Both the position numbers and the translations under genes were made by a program. The notes beneath the pieces are model-generated. The model was given only the letters and a program-made list of their open reading frames with translations, was not told the origin of the DNA and did no database searches. Shown here piece by piece: positions 45,548-54,851 of a DNA stretch of 64,000 nucleotides (position 1 is the stretch's first letter; the number at the start of each line of letters is the position of its first letter). Source of the stretch: Prochlorococcus sp. scB241_528N17 (GTDB lineage: Bacteria > Cyanobacteriota > Cyanobacteriia > PCC-6307 > Cyanobiaceae); the NCBI GenBank assembly GCA_000634735.1, contig JFLG01000001.1:124001-188000 (forward strand). Reading direction: 5' to 3'.

Positions 45548-46591
45548 ATGAGCTTGTCTAACACATCTGCTAATAAGAATCTCCCTAACTCTGTTCCTAG
45601 TGAACGTTTATGGTTAAGGTCAGAATTAATGGGAACACAAGTGATAACTACTGATACTGGAAGGAGGCTAGGCGTAGTTGGCGAAGTTGTTGTTGATATT
45701 GATAGAAGAGAGGTGGTCGCTTTGGGACTAAGAGATAATCCACTTACAAGATTTTTACCAGGTTTGCCAAAATGGATGCCTCTAGAAAGTATAAAGCAAG
45801 TTGGAGATGTCATATTAGTTGACTCCCTAGATTCTTTGAGTGAAAGTTTTTCTCCAGAGAGGTATGGGCAGGTAATTAATTGTCAAGTGATTACAGAATC
45901 TGGACAACTTCTGGGAAGAGTTCTTGGCTTTTCTTTTGATATTGAGACTGGGGATTTGATATCTCTTGTTATGGGTGCTGTTGGTGTTCCACTTTTAGGC
46001 GAGGGAGTTTTAAGTACTTGGGAAATACCTGTTGAGGAAATTGTAAGTAGTGGTACCGATAGGATAATTGTTTATGAAGGTGCGGAAGAGAAATTGAAGC
46101 AACTAAGTAGTGGACTACTTGAGAAACTTGGAGTCGGTGGTTCTTCATGGGATGAGAGGGAAGTAAATGGATACTCAGCAAATCTTGTACCTGTTGAGAA
46201 TCAGTTACTTTCAGGTTCTGAATCAGAACAGCAAAACAATTTGGTTGAGGAATATGAAGAAGTTGTTGAACAAGATGATTATGAAGATGATTATGAAGAT
46301 GAACTTGAATATGTTGAAATAAAGGGTTCTGAAGAAGAAATAAATAATAGAAAAAAGCTATACATGGATAATGATGATTCTGATCAGATCCAGAATCAAA
46401 ATAGTGTTAATCAAATAGATGAAAAAAACAATATTGATTTAAAGCAAAAAAAACAATCAACTACTAATTTAGCTTCGAAAAGACCAATTCAAAATGCAAC
46501 TGAAACTTTAGATATTGAACCTCTAAACGAACAAAATTTAGTTCAAGAAAATAAAAAATCAGAAAAGTTTGAAATTGATGATCCTTGGTAA
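45548..46591 (+). CDS. PRC-barrel domain protein with acidic disordered tail
   Basis: The 347 residues contain two PRC-barrel-like units (about 20-90 with SELMGTQVITTDTGRRLG and about 95-180 with INCQVITESGQLLGRVLGFSFDI). A long acidic, asparagine/lysine-containing tail (about 215-347, e.g. EEVVEQDDYEDDYEDELE) follows. PRC barrels bind RNA or proteins, as in RimM and photosynthetic reaction-centre H subunits. In cyanobacteria such proteins are conserved but uncharacterised. It follows smc by 45 bases on the same strand; a link to chromosome or thylakoid organisation is not shown. Confidence 0.78.
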   Translation: MSLSNTSANKNLPNSVPSERLWLRSELMGTQVITTDTGRRLGVVGEVVVDIDRREVVALGLRDNPLTRFLPGLPKWMPLESIKQVGDVILVDSLDSLSESFSPERYGQVINCQVITESGQLLGRVLGFSFDIETGDLISLVMGAVGVPLLGEGVLSTWEIPVEEIVSSGTDRIIVYEGAEEKLKQLSSGLLEKLGVGGSSWDEREVNGYSANLVPVENQLLSGSESEQQNNLVEEYEEVVEQDDYEDDYEDELEYVEIKGSEEEINNRKKLYMDNDDSDQIQNQNSVNQIDEKNNIDLKQKKQSTTNLASKRPIQNATETLDIEPLNEQNLVQENKKSEKFEIDDPW

Positions 46592-46594
46592 TTG

Positions 46595-47860
46595 TTAAAG
46601 TTGTTTTATTGAATTAACAATTATAGAGGCAAGTTTTTTTGCAGCACCTTTATCGCCTCTTTCTTTGTTTAGATTATCCCTAATACTTTTTAATTGATCT
46701 CTATTTTTAATAAGAAATAATACTTCTCTTGCAATTTTTATTGTCGAAATATTACCTATCCTTTCAGGAACAATCATTCTTTTAGCTTTAATATTTGGCC
46801 AAGCAAAAAACTTCTTTTTTTTAAAATAGAAATTTTTAATTATAAAAGTTAGGAATCTATTTATGAATGAAATTTTTCCAATTACTCCAAAAATACCGTC
46901 CCAAGCGTTCATCATATTTAAATGTTGAGTTGGCAGAACAACTAACATTGGAAGACTAATTGCTGCTAATTCTGCAGTATTTGCTCCTACAGTTGTAATT
47001 GCAAGATCACATTCTTTTAATATTTCATAGCAAGGATGTTTCTTGATTAGATAAATCTTTGTTTTGTTTGATGTTTCAATTACATAATCAAAACTAGAGT
47101 CTTTGAAGTTTTTAATTGTTTTGATTTTTGATGAGTAATATTTAGCAATTGGATTTTTGTTGCTTTGAAAAAATAAATATTCACTTTTATCAGTAGTTGG
47201 TGCAATGGGGATTATAAAATTTATATTTTGATTTTCTTTAGCGATATGATCTGCAACTTCTAAGAAGAAAGGAATTCCAATAGAAAGCTTTGCTTTCTTA
47301 GAACCAGGCAATAATGCAATGTAGTGTTTTTCTTTATTTCTTTGGGATATTTCGCTATTAAGTTTGATATCTGCCATCAAATCGCCAATTACTTTACATT
47401 TATATTTATATCTTTTAGGTATTAACTCTTTTACTTTTACATTCATAGCTGCAATTTCATTGGTCCATTTAGGCCATCGTGAAACCCATTCAGCATATGT
47501 GATATTTAAATAACCTAATCTTTTAGCCAGTAAAATGCTCCAAAATTGATCCCCACCAAGGAAAATAACTATCCCTTTTTTGGGCCAATCAGCAAAAGAA
47601 TTTGGGTTTATTAATAATTTCCAAAAACTTTTGGATTTTGTAATTAATTCGAATTTATTCCATGAATTTGCAACTAAAAATTCTTTACCAGTGGCATTTG
47701 GGCAAGGAACAAGGACTAACCTAAGAGTAAAATCTTGTTCATCTTCATCGCGTAGTGATTTATTTATTTTGTTTAGCTCATCCACTACAGGATTTACCCA
47801 TGTAGTTAATTCACCAGGACCATTGGAAATTATAACTACTGCAACTGATTCTTTTTTCAT
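46595..47860 (-). CDS. Lipid-A-disaccharide synthase-related glycosyltransferase-like protein
   Basis: The 421 residues start at ATG 47860 (MKKESVAVVIISNGPGEL). The open frame continues upstream to 47926 only because it reads through the tRNA-Leu gene. S-N-G-P-G-E-L, the LLPGSKKAKLSIGIPFF loop and the ITTVGANTAELAAISLPMLVVLPTQ region show the GT-B fold related to LpxB. Members of this cyanobacterial family (TIGR03492-like) are distinct from true LpxB. The donor and acceptor are unknown. The end is four bases from the convergent PRC-barrel gene. Confidence 0.82.
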   Translation of the reverse strand: MKKESVAVVIISNGPGELTTWVNPVVDELNKINKSLRDEDEQDFTLRLVLVPCPNATGKEFLVANSWNKFELITKSKSFWKLLINPNSFADWPKKGIVIFLGGDQFWSILLAKRLGYLNITYAEWVSRWPKWTNEIAAMNVKVKELIPKRYKYKCKVIGDLMADIKLNSEISQRNKEKHYIALLPGSKKAKLSIGIPFFLEVADHIAKENQNINFIIPIAPTTDKSEYLFFQSNKNPIAKYYSSKIKTIKNFKDSSFDYVIETSNKTKIYLIKKHPCYEILKECDLAITTVGANTAELAAISLPMLVVLPTQHLNMMNAWDGIFGVIGKISFINRFLTFIIKNFYFKKKKFFAWPNIKAKRMIVPERIGNISTIKIAREVLFLIKNRDQLKSIRDNLNKERGDKGAAKKLASIIVNSIKQL

Positions 47861-47885
47861 TGCAGTCAAACCAGAATACATTAAA

Positions 47886-47967
47886 TGCGGACGGCGAGAC
47901 TTGAACTCGCAAGGCCGAAGCCACACGCTCCTTAGACGTGCGCGTCTACCAATTCCGCCACGTCCGC
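47886..47967 (-). tRNA. trnL: tRNA-Leu, anticodon AAG
   Basis: An 82-nucleotide cloverleaf on the minus strand. The acceptor stem GCGGACG pairs with CGTCCGC, the D-loop is GGCGGAATTGGTAGAC, and the anticodon stem CACGT/GCGTG encloses the loop CTAAGGA. The variable arm GGC-TTCG-GCC identifies a class II (Leu-type) tRNA, and the T-arm is GCGAG-TTCAAGT-CTCGC. By alignment to bacterial tRNA-Leu the anticodon is AAG, reading CUU and, if deaminated to inosine, CUC. CCA is not encoded. Confidence 0.92.
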
Positions 47968-48227
47968 AAAGGGTTTTCGACCATCGGCGGATGTGAAAAC
48001 CTTAAAAATATCATACATTATTGGCTGAATTAAGGATGTAGTTCGAAAAGAGTTTTTTTGAAAATGATGAATAATTTTTCTATTGCATAAAACAAATATT
48101 TATACATATATAACGTTTGAGGTTGTATTGTAAAAAATGTCCTCTGATCACTAAAAAATTTTGTTGAATACTTTGGCAAATAATTTTTTATTTTAAGTCA
48201 TTTCATTTCTTCAATTTTATTTTCATA
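47968..48227. other. Gene-free stretch between tRNA-Leu and accC
   Basis: This 260-base gap carries the divergent promoters of tRNA-Leu (minus) and accC (plus). It is AT-rich with several short T- and A-runs. I see no open frame with a plausible start, no hairpin with a T-tract and no repeat. Confidence 0.5.
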
Positions 48228-49577
48228 ATGGTTGAAAAAGTTTTAATTGCTAATCGTGGAGAAATAGCTTTACGAATTGTCAGAAGTTGTAGAGAACTAG
48301 GTATTGCAACCGTTGCAGTTTTTAGCACTGTAGATAAAAAAGCATTGCATGTTCAGCTTGCTGATGAGGCGGTTTGCGTAGGAGATTCATTAAGTAATAA
48401 GAGTTATTTAAATATTCCAAATATACTTGCTGCTGCTACATCGAGAGGAGTTGATGCTATTCATCCTGGTTATGGATTTCTTGCGGAAAATGATAAATTT
48501 GCTGAGATGTGTAATGATCACGGCATAGTTTTTATTGGCCCATCTCCTAAAGCTATTAGATCTATGGGAGATAAATCTACAGCTAAAGAAACTATGGAAG
48601 CAGTTGGAGTTCCAACAGTACCTGGTAGTAAAGGCTTGTTATCAAATGTTGATGAAGCTTATAAATTGGCAGATGATATTGGCTATCCGGTAATTATTAA
48701 AGCAACTGCTGGAGGGGGTGGAAGAGGTATGCGGTTGGTTGAAAACTCTGATAATCTAGAAAAAATGTTTAAAGCAGCTCAAGGCGAAGCAGAAGCAGCT
48801 TTTGGTAATGATGGTTTATATATGGAGAAATTTATAAAGAAGCCAAGACATGTAGAAATTCAAATTTTGGCCGACAGGTCTGGTAATGTTGTGCATTTAG
48901 GAGAGCGGGATTGTTCAGTTCAAAGAAGACATCAGAAGTTACTAGAGGAGTCTCCTAGTCCTGCAATTAATACTGAGCTAAGAAAAAAAATGGGGAATGC
49001 AGCTATTGCTGCTGCAAAAAGTATCGGCTACGAAGGGGCGGGGACAGTTGAATTTTTAGTTGATGATGATGATAATTTTTATTTTATGGAGATGAATACT
49101 AGGATTCAAGTTGAACATCCTGTTACTGAAATGGTTACAGGAGTTGATTTAATAGCTGAGCAAATAAAAATCGCAAGCGGGGCAAACTTGGAATTTAATC
49201 AGGATGATATCCATTTAAACGGTCATGCCATTGAATGTAGAATCAATGCTGAAGATCCTTCTCACAATTTCCGACCATCACCCGGAAAAATAACTGGGTG
49301 GCTTCCTCCTGGTGGCCCTGGTGTAAGGGTGGATAGTCATGTCTATACAGGCTATGAAATACCTCCTTTCTATGACTCATTAATTGGTAAATTAATAGTT
49401 TGGGGAAAGGATCGTAATACTGCAATTAAACGTATGAATAGGGCTTTAAATGAATGTGCAGTAACTGGTATTCCTACAACAATTAACTTTCATCTAACCT
49501 TACTTAATAAATCTAAATTTAAGCAGGGTAAGATACATACTAAATATGTAGAAGAAGAATTATTGCCAAATTACTGA
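48228..49577 (+). CDS. accC: Acetyl-CoA carboxylase, biotin carboxylase subunit (AccC)
   Basis: It carboxylates the biotin on AccB using ATP and bicarbonate. The 449-residue product has the start [20 protein letters not shown], the glycine-rich ATP loop [24 protein letters not shown], the metal-binding [14 protein letters not shown] and the catalytic arginine in this motif. All are complete. Its carrier gene accB is distant (5786) rather than adjacent, the usual cyanobacterial arrangement. Confidence 0.97.
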   Translation: MVEKVLIANRGEIALRIVRSCRELGIATVAVFSTVDKKALHVQLADEAVCVGDSLSNKSYLNIPNILAAATSRGVDAIHPGYGFLAENDKFAEMCNDHGIVFIGPSPKAIRSMGDKSTAKETMEAVGVPTVPGSKGLLSNVDEAYKLADDIGYPVIIKATAGGGGRGMRLVENSDNLEKMFKAAQGEAEAAFGNDGLYMEKFIKKPRHVEIQILADRSGNVVHLGERDCSVQRRHQKLLEESPSPAINTELRKKMGNAAIAAAKSIGYEGAGTVEFLVDDDDNFYFMEMNTRIQVEHPVTEMVTGVDLIAEQIKIASGANLEFNQDDIHLNGHAIECRINAEDPSHNFRPSPGKITGWLPPGGPGVRVDSHVYTGYEIPPFYDSLIGKLIVWGKDRNTAIKRMNRALNECAVTGIPTTINFHLTLLNKSKFKQGKIHTKYVEEELLPNY

Positions 49578-49595
49578 GAAATAATTAAAAGATTT

Positions 49596-49910
49596 CTATG
49601 AAATATGTGTATGCAATGCAAGTTTTATAAGCCCTTGCTGACCGACTAATATTTCTCTTAAAAAGCTTATAATTCCGATCCAAATTACGGGTCCAACATC
49701 AACGCCTCCAATAGGAGGAATTAGTTTTCTTGTTAAATTAAGAATAGAGCTTGATGGTATTGAAACTAATAACCATAAACCTTTACTTAAATCAATTTTT
49801 GGGTACCAAGTAAGTATTAATCTTATTAGAAACACTAAAGTTAGATATGAAAGAGAAATTCCTAAACTAATATCTATAATTTGAAGAGAGTTTACAAGCA
49901 AGGAAATCAC
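49596..49910 (-). CDS. YggT-family small membrane protein
   Basis: The 104 residues start at GTG (complement of 49908-49910). They contain two hydrophobic segments around the family core RLILTWYPKIDLSKG and the loop LNLTRKLIPPIGGVDVGPVI, which is diagnostic for YggT (Ycf19-like in plastids). Members influence osmotic tolerance, cell division or nucleoid partition in different bacteria. The last segment is amphipathic. It is convergent with accC and divergent from psbX with an 81-base gap. Confidence 0.88.
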   Translation of the reverse strand: MISLLVNSLQIIDISLGISLSYLTLVFLIRLILTWYPKIDLSKGLWLLVSIPSSSILNLTRKLIPPIGGVDVGPVIWIGIISFLREILVGQQGLIKLALHTHIS

Positions 49911-49991
49911 AATTATTTAATTCATCTTAATAAATAACCCATTGAAACGTATTTAATTCGTATTATAAATTGAGAATTTAATATTTAAAAA

Positions 49992-50177
49992 GTGTTTCAA
50001 ATCTCAAATTTATTACTAGCCGCAGATTTTTCTGCTGAAGTTGCAAATAATTCCGCAGTTGGAATGATAGGTAGTTTTATTGCTGCTGCCTTACTTATCG
50101 TTATTCCAGCCACTGCATTTTTGATTTTTGTCAGCCAGAAAGATTCCCTCGATCGTACTTCTACTGGAAGACGCTAG
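49992..50177 (+). CDS. psbX: Photosystem II protein X
   Basis: PsbX is a single-helix subunit near QB and cytochrome b559 in photosystem II. The 61-residue frame starts at GTG 49992. It has a leader-like N-terminus, a membrane helix ([21 protein letters not shown], 50065-50127) and the conserved stromal end VSQKDSLDR, close to the V-x-x-I-P-A-T ... S-Q-K-D pattern of PsbX. It is the longer form typical of marine picocyanobacteria. ycf66 follows 78 bases downstream, a conserved cyanobacterial pairing. Confidence 0.9.
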   Translation: MFQISNLLLAADFSAEVANNSAVGMIGSFIAAALLIVIPATAFLIFVSQKDSLDRTSTGRR

Positions 50178-50255
50178 TTTTTGTAAAAGTTTTAAGTACA
50201 CTATATATAGGGGATATAAGAAACCCTTTAAAAAATAAATTTTTGGAGAAAGAAT

Positions 50256-51185
50256 GTGGTCAATGCTAGTCTCAATTGGGCAAGTATTGTTGGTATAGTT
50301 CTCGCGGTATGTGGAGGAGGCCTTTATTTTTTGAGGTCCTTTAAACCTGCCTTGGCGCGGGATTATGATGTTTTCTTCGCAGCAATTGGACTTTTGTGCG
50401 GAGGAATATTATTTTTTCAAGGCTGGAGGTTAGATCCTATCCTTCAGTTTGGTCAGTTTTTATTAGCAGGAACTACAGTTTTTTTCGCATATGAAAGTGT
50501 GCGATTGAGGGGAGTTGCTACTGATCAAGCTAGAAGGTCATCTTATTTTGATGATGATCCTATTTCTGATGTTCCAAGAAATTCTAGAGGTCAATTTAAT
50601 GAAGATTATGATAGATTTGAAGAATCGGAAAGACCATCTAGAAGATTTAAACCTCAAGAAGATGAATTTGAAAAAGACTTTGCGGAGGGTAGATCTCGTA
50701 GAAGGAATGTTTCAAGAGCCATTCCCTCTGCTGCAGCAAGTAGAAGTAGGCCATCTACAAGGGAAATAAGTCAGTTTGAAAATGACGAGCCTATAAGAAG
50801 GAGAAGACAGAGTTTTGAAGATAGAAATAGGAAACAACCAGAAACAAATAACTTTGGTGAAAGAAGAAATTTATCGCGTGATGAAGTTAAAACAGGGTCA
50901 AGACCCAGAATGAATCGTACAATTTCTAGACAAGATAATATCTCCCCTTCTCCTGATTCTTCTCCATTAAGAAAGAAACCTACTAGATCTCCTATTAGGC
51001 AGCAAACTTCAAAAGCTCAAGTTGAAGATGCTTCATTTAAAGATACTAATCAAGTTAAAAAACCACGTGAGACTCGTAGAGTAAGCTCTTCAGCTAGATC
51101 AAGTTCAAAAAATCCAAATAGTAGATATAACGTTGGAACAAACAAGAAAAAACCTAGAGATAACAGTTCTAGATTTGATGATTAA
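50256..51185 (+). CDS. ycf66: Ycf66-family protein with long basic disordered tail
   Basis: The start is GTG 50256, preceded by GGAG at 50245-50248 with seven bases of spacing. The N-terminal 85 residues have three membrane segments and the family sequence LYFLRSFKPALARDYDVFFA. From about residue 95 the protein becomes a 210-residue arginine/serine/asparagine-rich tail (e.g. SRRRNVSRAIPSAAASRSR) of low complexity. Ycf66 is found in cyanobacteria and plastids; its function is unknown. The basic tail could bind RNA or acidic membranes, which is inference. It is convergent with hli and abuts it at the base level. Confidence 0.85.
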   Translation: MVNASLNWASIVGIVLAVCGGGLYFLRSFKPALARDYDVFFAAIGLLCGGILFFQGWRLDPILQFGQFLLAGTTVFFAYESVRLRGVATDQARRSSYFDDDPISDVPRNSRGQFNEDYDRFEESERPSRRFKPQEDEFEKDFAEGRSRRRNVSRAIPSAAASRSRPSTREISQFENDEPIRRRRQSFEDRNRKQPETNNFGERRNLSRDEVKTGSRPRMNRTISRQDNISPSPDSSPLRKKPTRSPIRQQTSKAQVEDASFKDTNQVKKPRETRRVSSSARSSSKNPNSRYNVGTNKKKPRDNSSRFDD

Positions 51186-51461
51186 TTATAGGATTCCTGC
51201 CCATTTTAAAAACGATTGTTTACTAAATAGTTCAATCAATATTATTGAAAGCAAGCCAATCATTGCAAATCTTCCATTAGTTTTTTCAGAATAACTACTC
51301 CATCCAAATTTATATTCATCTTTAATTTCTATCGATTCTTCATCTAATTGATTATCTCCAATTTGTTCATTGATATAATTTGGATCTTTCTGCTGTTCTA
51401 TAAAACTCTCATTCTCTAGATTAGTGACTTCTGAGTTAGTTTGTTCTTCTTTCGAATTCAT
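51186..51461 (-). CDS. hli: High-light-inducible protein (Hli/Scp, one-helix CAB-like)
   Basis: The 91-residue protein has a long acidic N-terminal region and one membrane helix with the chlorophyll-binding signature ExTNGRFAMIGL (here SEKTNGRFAMIGLLSIILIE). Hli proteins bind chlorophyll and carotenoid and protect photosystem II assembly intermediates under light stress. The N-terminal extension is longer than in the short multi-copy phage-like Hli proteins, so this is a core-genome type. It starts nine bases after the end of the ABC transporter gene on the same strand. Confidence 0.9.
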   Translation of the reverse strand: MNSKEEQTNSEVTNLENESFIEQQKDPNYINEQIGDNQLDEESIEIKDEYKFGWSSYSEKTNGRFAMIGLLSIILIELFSKQSFLKWAGIL

Positions 51462-51470
51462 TTTTTTTTG

Positions 51471-53453
51471 TTAATCCTTAAAATTATACTTATCAGACGT
51501 CAATAATTTCCAGTCTCCCTGTCCATTTAATTCTAAAATATTCTCGTGAAAATCTTTCAAGCTAGGTCTATGTCCAACACTAATAAGAGAAAGTTCTCTT
51601 TCCTTAAGTAAACTATATAGTTTTTTTTCAGTGTTAATATCTAAAGCACTTGTTGCTTCATCAAGTACTGCAAATCTTGGGGAATTTAGTAAGAGTCTTG
51701 CAAAAGCCAATCTTTGTTGCTCGCCTAAGGAAAGAATTCGTGGCCAATCTTGTTTGATATCAAGATTAGGATAGCGATCCACTAAAGTTTTTAAATTTAC
51801 TTCATGCAGTACAGAAGTAAGATGTTCATCACTAAATTTCTTGACTTCTGTGGGATAACATAATTGTTCCCTTAAAGAACCAAGTAGCATATATGGTTTT
51901 TGAGGTATGAATAATAATTCTCCAATTTTTGGTTTTTTAATTACTCCCTGATCGGGTTCCCATAAACCACTAATCATTCTTAGTAAAGATGTTTTTCCGC
52001 ACCCAGATGGTCCAACTACCAAAAGTGATTGATTATTGTCGATGCTCAAATTTAAATTTTTAATTATTGTTTTATTTGATCCTGGTGGGCGAAGGTCAGC
52101 ATTATTAATAAGAATTGAGGGGTAATCTGAAATAACGTTTTGATTGCTTGTTGGGTTGGTTTGACTAATGGATTCAACTTTTGATTGGAATCCCTCTAAC
52201 CTGCCTATACCAGCAGTAAATTTTGCAAGTTCTTCGATTTGATTAACAATGAAAAATAACGAACCTTCAACCATTCCAAATGCAAAGCTTGCCTGAATAA
52301 AGCGTCCATAATCAATATCACCTTTAAAGTAAGGGATTGCCATTATTAAATATGGAAAGAAATTTCCAGCATAATTAATGGATCTTCTCATGACGTCTAT
52401 TATGACTCTCCATATAATCAGTAAATTAAAGTTTCTCACCACTTCGCCTAAGCGTCTTTCAGTTTCACTTTGCTCAGGATTCTCCCCAGAGTAAAAGGCT
52501 ATTGATTCAGCATTATCTCGAATATGTACTAAGCCATATCGAAAATCTGCTTCATATCTGAGTTGATCAAAGTCAATCTTTACAAGATTTTTTCCAGCAA
52601 TTAAGAGGATAGAAGTTGCAAATGCGGCGTAACCAAATAAAGAAAAAGTAAGTGTTGTACTAATACTCCATAAAATAAGAATATTAAGTGAAAATGTTAG
52701 TAGGGCGTCAAAAATACCTAATGTGAAAGAGAGACTTTGCCCGGTAAAAGCTCGAGTATCATCTGTGATTCTTTGATCGGGATTATCTACATCGGTTTGA
52801 TCTTCATCATTGGGGTTTAACTGGTAATAAGCTTTATTAGTCATATAATCTTTGACTAGACTTTTTGAAAGCCATTCTCGCCAAATTATTCCCAACTTAT
52901 ATGTAAAAAATATTTGGGAAACCCGTATTGGTAGAGCCACAGCGAAACAGCAAGCGTAAATCCCCAATATCCGATAAAATCCATCTTCTTGTTTTTCTAC
53001 TAAAGCATTTGTTAAATCTCTTGCAATAAATCCAATACCTGCATTTATTCCGTTTACAGCTAAAAGCATTAATACAATTATCGCAAGGAATAACCAATGC
53101 AACCATCTACGGTTTTTTAATTGACGTCTTAAGCTAAAAAAACTTCCTGATCCAATTAGGAATAATGCAGAGAAAAGCAATCCCCAACTCCCAGCCCAAA
53201 TTGAATTGACAGTACTTACTACACCTCCGAAATACTTTTCAAGAAAAATTGGTTGAAAGCTTTCAAAAAAACTTATTATTCCTGTAAGACCAACAAGTAC
53301 TACTCCACCAACACAAAATAAAAGAGAAATCAAAAGCCATATGAATTGGAATCCATTACATTGGTCTATAGGAAGAAAAAACGGCTGAGATAGTTTCCTT
53401 AATTTTTGTAATTGGTACAGTATTTTAGATTTATTATTAACTGGTTTATTCAT
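51471..53453 (-). CDS. ABC transporter, fused permease-ATPase of ABCD/SbmA-like type
   Basis: The 660-residue protein has an N-terminal membrane domain with about five to six helices (about 30-330), including RQLKNRRWLHWLFLAI and the loop DNPDQRITDDTRAFTGQSLSF (in 52735-52800), the mark of the ABC_membrane_2 family. The C-terminal ATPase has Walker A VVGPSGCGKTSLL, the signature LSLGEQQRLAFARLL and Walker B FAVLDEATSALD. These half-transporters work as dimers; relatives move acyl-CoA, peptides or cobalamin. The cargo is unknown. It lies just upstream of hli on the minus strand. Confidence 0.88.
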   Translation of the reverse strand: MNKPVNNKSKILYQLQKLRKLSQPFFLPIDQCNGFQFIWLLISLLFCVGGVVLVGLTGIISFFESFQPIFLEKYFGGVVSTVNSIWAGSWGLLFSALFLIGSGSFFSLRRQLKNRRWLHWLFLAIIVLMLLAVNGINAGIGFIARDLTNALVEKQEDGFYRILGIYACCFAVALPIRVSQIFFTYKLGIIWREWLSKSLVKDYMTNKAYYQLNPNDEDQTDVDNPDQRITDDTRAFTGQSLSFTLGIFDALLTFSLNILILWSISTTLTFSLFGYAAFATSILLIAGKNLVKIDFDQLRYEADFRYGLVHIRDNAESIAFYSGENPEQSETERRLGEVVRNFNLLIIWRVIIDVMRRSINYAGNFFPYLIMAIPYFKGDIDYGRFIQASFAFGMVEGSLFFIVNQIEELAKFTAGIGRLEGFQSKVESISQTNPTSNQNVISDYPSILINNADLRPPGSNKTIIKNLNLSIDNNQSLLVVGPSGCGKTSLLRMISGLWEPDQGVIKKPKIGELLFIPQKPYMLLGSLREQLCYPTEVKKFSDEHLTSVLHEVNLKTLVDRYPNLDIKQDWPRILSLGEQQRLAFARLLLNSPRFAVLDEATSALDINTEKKLYSLLKERELSLISVGHRPSLKDFHENILELNGQGDWKLLTSDKYNFKD

Positions 53454-53495
53454 TACTCGACTATTGTTATGAAATAAATTATAACTTTTAGCAGT

Positions 53496-53774
53496 CTATT
53501 GACCAAAGCCAATAAATGAAAGTGCCCAGTCAGGTAAATTCAAGTAATTCAAGATTGTTGCATCAAATTCATGAACTTTTGGAAAAGATTTATCTAATGC
53601 CCACCATAGTAGAAAAGGTAAATTAAATAAAATTTGTAATTGCCATTTATAAGTTAAAATGTTCCAAATTTTTATTAACTTATTTTTGAGTGAATCATCT
53701 AGCTCTTCCCAATTTTTTAAAATTAAATTGAATAAATTTTTAGATTCTGTATTTAAGGACTCTGGAGTATTCAT
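53496..53774 (-). CDS. Small hypothetical protein with hydrophobic centre
   Basis: The 92-residue protein has an acidic/polar N-terminal half, then a moderately hydrophobic stretch (LQILFNLPFLLWWALDKSF) and an aromatic C-terminus ending IGFGQ. A single membrane-associated helix is likely. No family is recognised. It lies between the HIT gene and the ABC transporter gene on the same strand, 43 bases before the latter, and may be part of the same transcript. Confidence 0.6.
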   Translation of the reverse strand: MNTPESLNTESKNLFNLILKNWEELDDSLKNKLIKIWNILTYKWQLQILFNLPFLLWWALDKSFPKVHEFDATILNYLNLPDWALSFIGFGQ

Positions 53775-53820
53775 TTTGTTTTTATTTATTTATAACCCAT
53801 TAATATTTCTTTCGAGAGTT

Positions 53821-54162
53821 TTAACCTGGAGGCCAATTCATTTTTCTTCCAGATAAAAAATGAATATGTAAATGAAAAACTGTTTGTCCAGATTCTGCTC
53901 CAGTGTTAATTACTGTTCTCCAATTAGTTAAATTTTTTGATTTAGCTATTTTGCTACCAACAAAAAGTAAATGCCCCAATAAATTTGCATCTTGCTCAAT
54001 ACACTCTAATAAACTGATTATTGGCTTTTTAGGAATCACTAAAAAATGTACTGGAGCTTGTGCCTGGATATCATTAAACGCAATACAAAACTTATCTTCA
54101 TAAAGCTTATCGCAGGGTATTTCTTCATTAATGATTTTTTGAAATATTGTTGTTTCAGTCAT
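53821..54162 (-). CDS. HIT-family nucleotide hydrolase (HinT-like)
   Basis: The 113-residue protein opens TTIFQKIINEEIPCDKLYED and ends with the histidine triad FHLHIHFLSG (H-x-H-x-H), which catalyses hydrolysis of nucleoside phosphoramidates or AMP-lysine. IPKKPIISLLE is the typical central helix. Length matches HinT. It lies four bases downstream of def on the minus strand, so the two are likely co-transcribed. Confidence 0.93.
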   Translation of the reverse strand: MTETTIFQKIINEEIPCDKLYEDKFCIAFNDIQAQAPVHFLVIPKKPIISLLECIEQDANLLGHLLFVGSKIAKSKNLTNWRTVINTGAESGQTVFHLHIHFLSGRKMNWPPG

Positions 54163-54166
54163 TAAA

Positions 54167-54772
54167 TTAATTAATTGAGATAACGTCTTTTTCGTTAAAC
54201 CCTTCTTTTAAAAGTTCTTTGTTCAAATCATCTTTTGATGTAACTCTATCTACAAATAATATTCCATTTAAGTGATCCATTTCGTGTTGAATACACCTCG
54301 CCAGAAGTCCATCTGCTTTCATTTTTCGTGGTCGTCCCATTTCATCTCTAAATTTTAATTTTATAGTTGATGGTCTTACTACATTTAAATAGACGCCAGG
54401 TATACTCAAGCAGCCTTCTTCATATGAATTAAGGGTTGTTCCAAAGTCTGTAATTTCTGGATTGATTAATATTAAAGGTTCTGCTGCTGAATCTTCAAAA
54501 TTTACGTCTATGACAAGAAGCTCTTTGTTGATTCCAATTTGAGGTGCAGCAAGTCCAATTCCTTTAGCTGCATACATGCTTTGAAGCATTTCTCTAGCAA
54601 GTTTTCTAATTGATTCGTCAACTTTAGTTATTCTTTTGGAATTTTGTCTTAATACATCATCACCAAGTTTATAAATGTCTAGAGATGGCTTACCGGGTTG
54701 TTCTTTTGCAATTTTTTCTGAGTTTCCATTTGTTCTTGACTTTTTTGCAAGTTGTGAAAAATGGTTTGCCAC
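54167..54772 (-). CDS. def: Peptide deformylase
   Basis: It removes the N-formyl group from nascent proteins. The 201 residues start at GTG (complement of 54770-54772). They contain the three PDF motifs, GIGLAAPQIG, EGCLSIPG (the cysteine metal ligand) and QHEMDHLNG (two histidines and the catalytic glutamate). A 35-residue N-terminal extension precedes the core (IYKLGDDVLRQ), as in many cyanobacterial enzymes. All residues needed for activity are present. Confidence 0.96.
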   Translation of the reverse strand: MANHFSQLAKKSRTNGNSEKIAKEQPGKPSLDIYKLGDDVLRQNSKRITKVDESIRKLAREMLQSMYAAKGIGLAAPQIGINKELLVIDVNFEDSAAEPLILINPEITDFGTTLNSYEEGCLSIPGVYLNVVRPSTIKLKFRDEMGRPRKMKADGLLARCIQHEMDHLNGILFVDRVTSKDDLNKELLKEGFNEKDVISIN

Positions 54773-54851
54773 GTTAAAAAAAGGTCTTTACTTAAGAGTT
54801 TAGCTATAAAAATACTAGCACTTTAATTTGCATTCTTTATAGTTTTTTTAA

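Noticed and set aside
47861-47926. Longer start for the LpxB-related gene reaching 47926
   Set aside because: The extra residues are a translation of the tRNA-Leu 3' half; ATG 47860 gives the family-like opening MKKESVAVVII.
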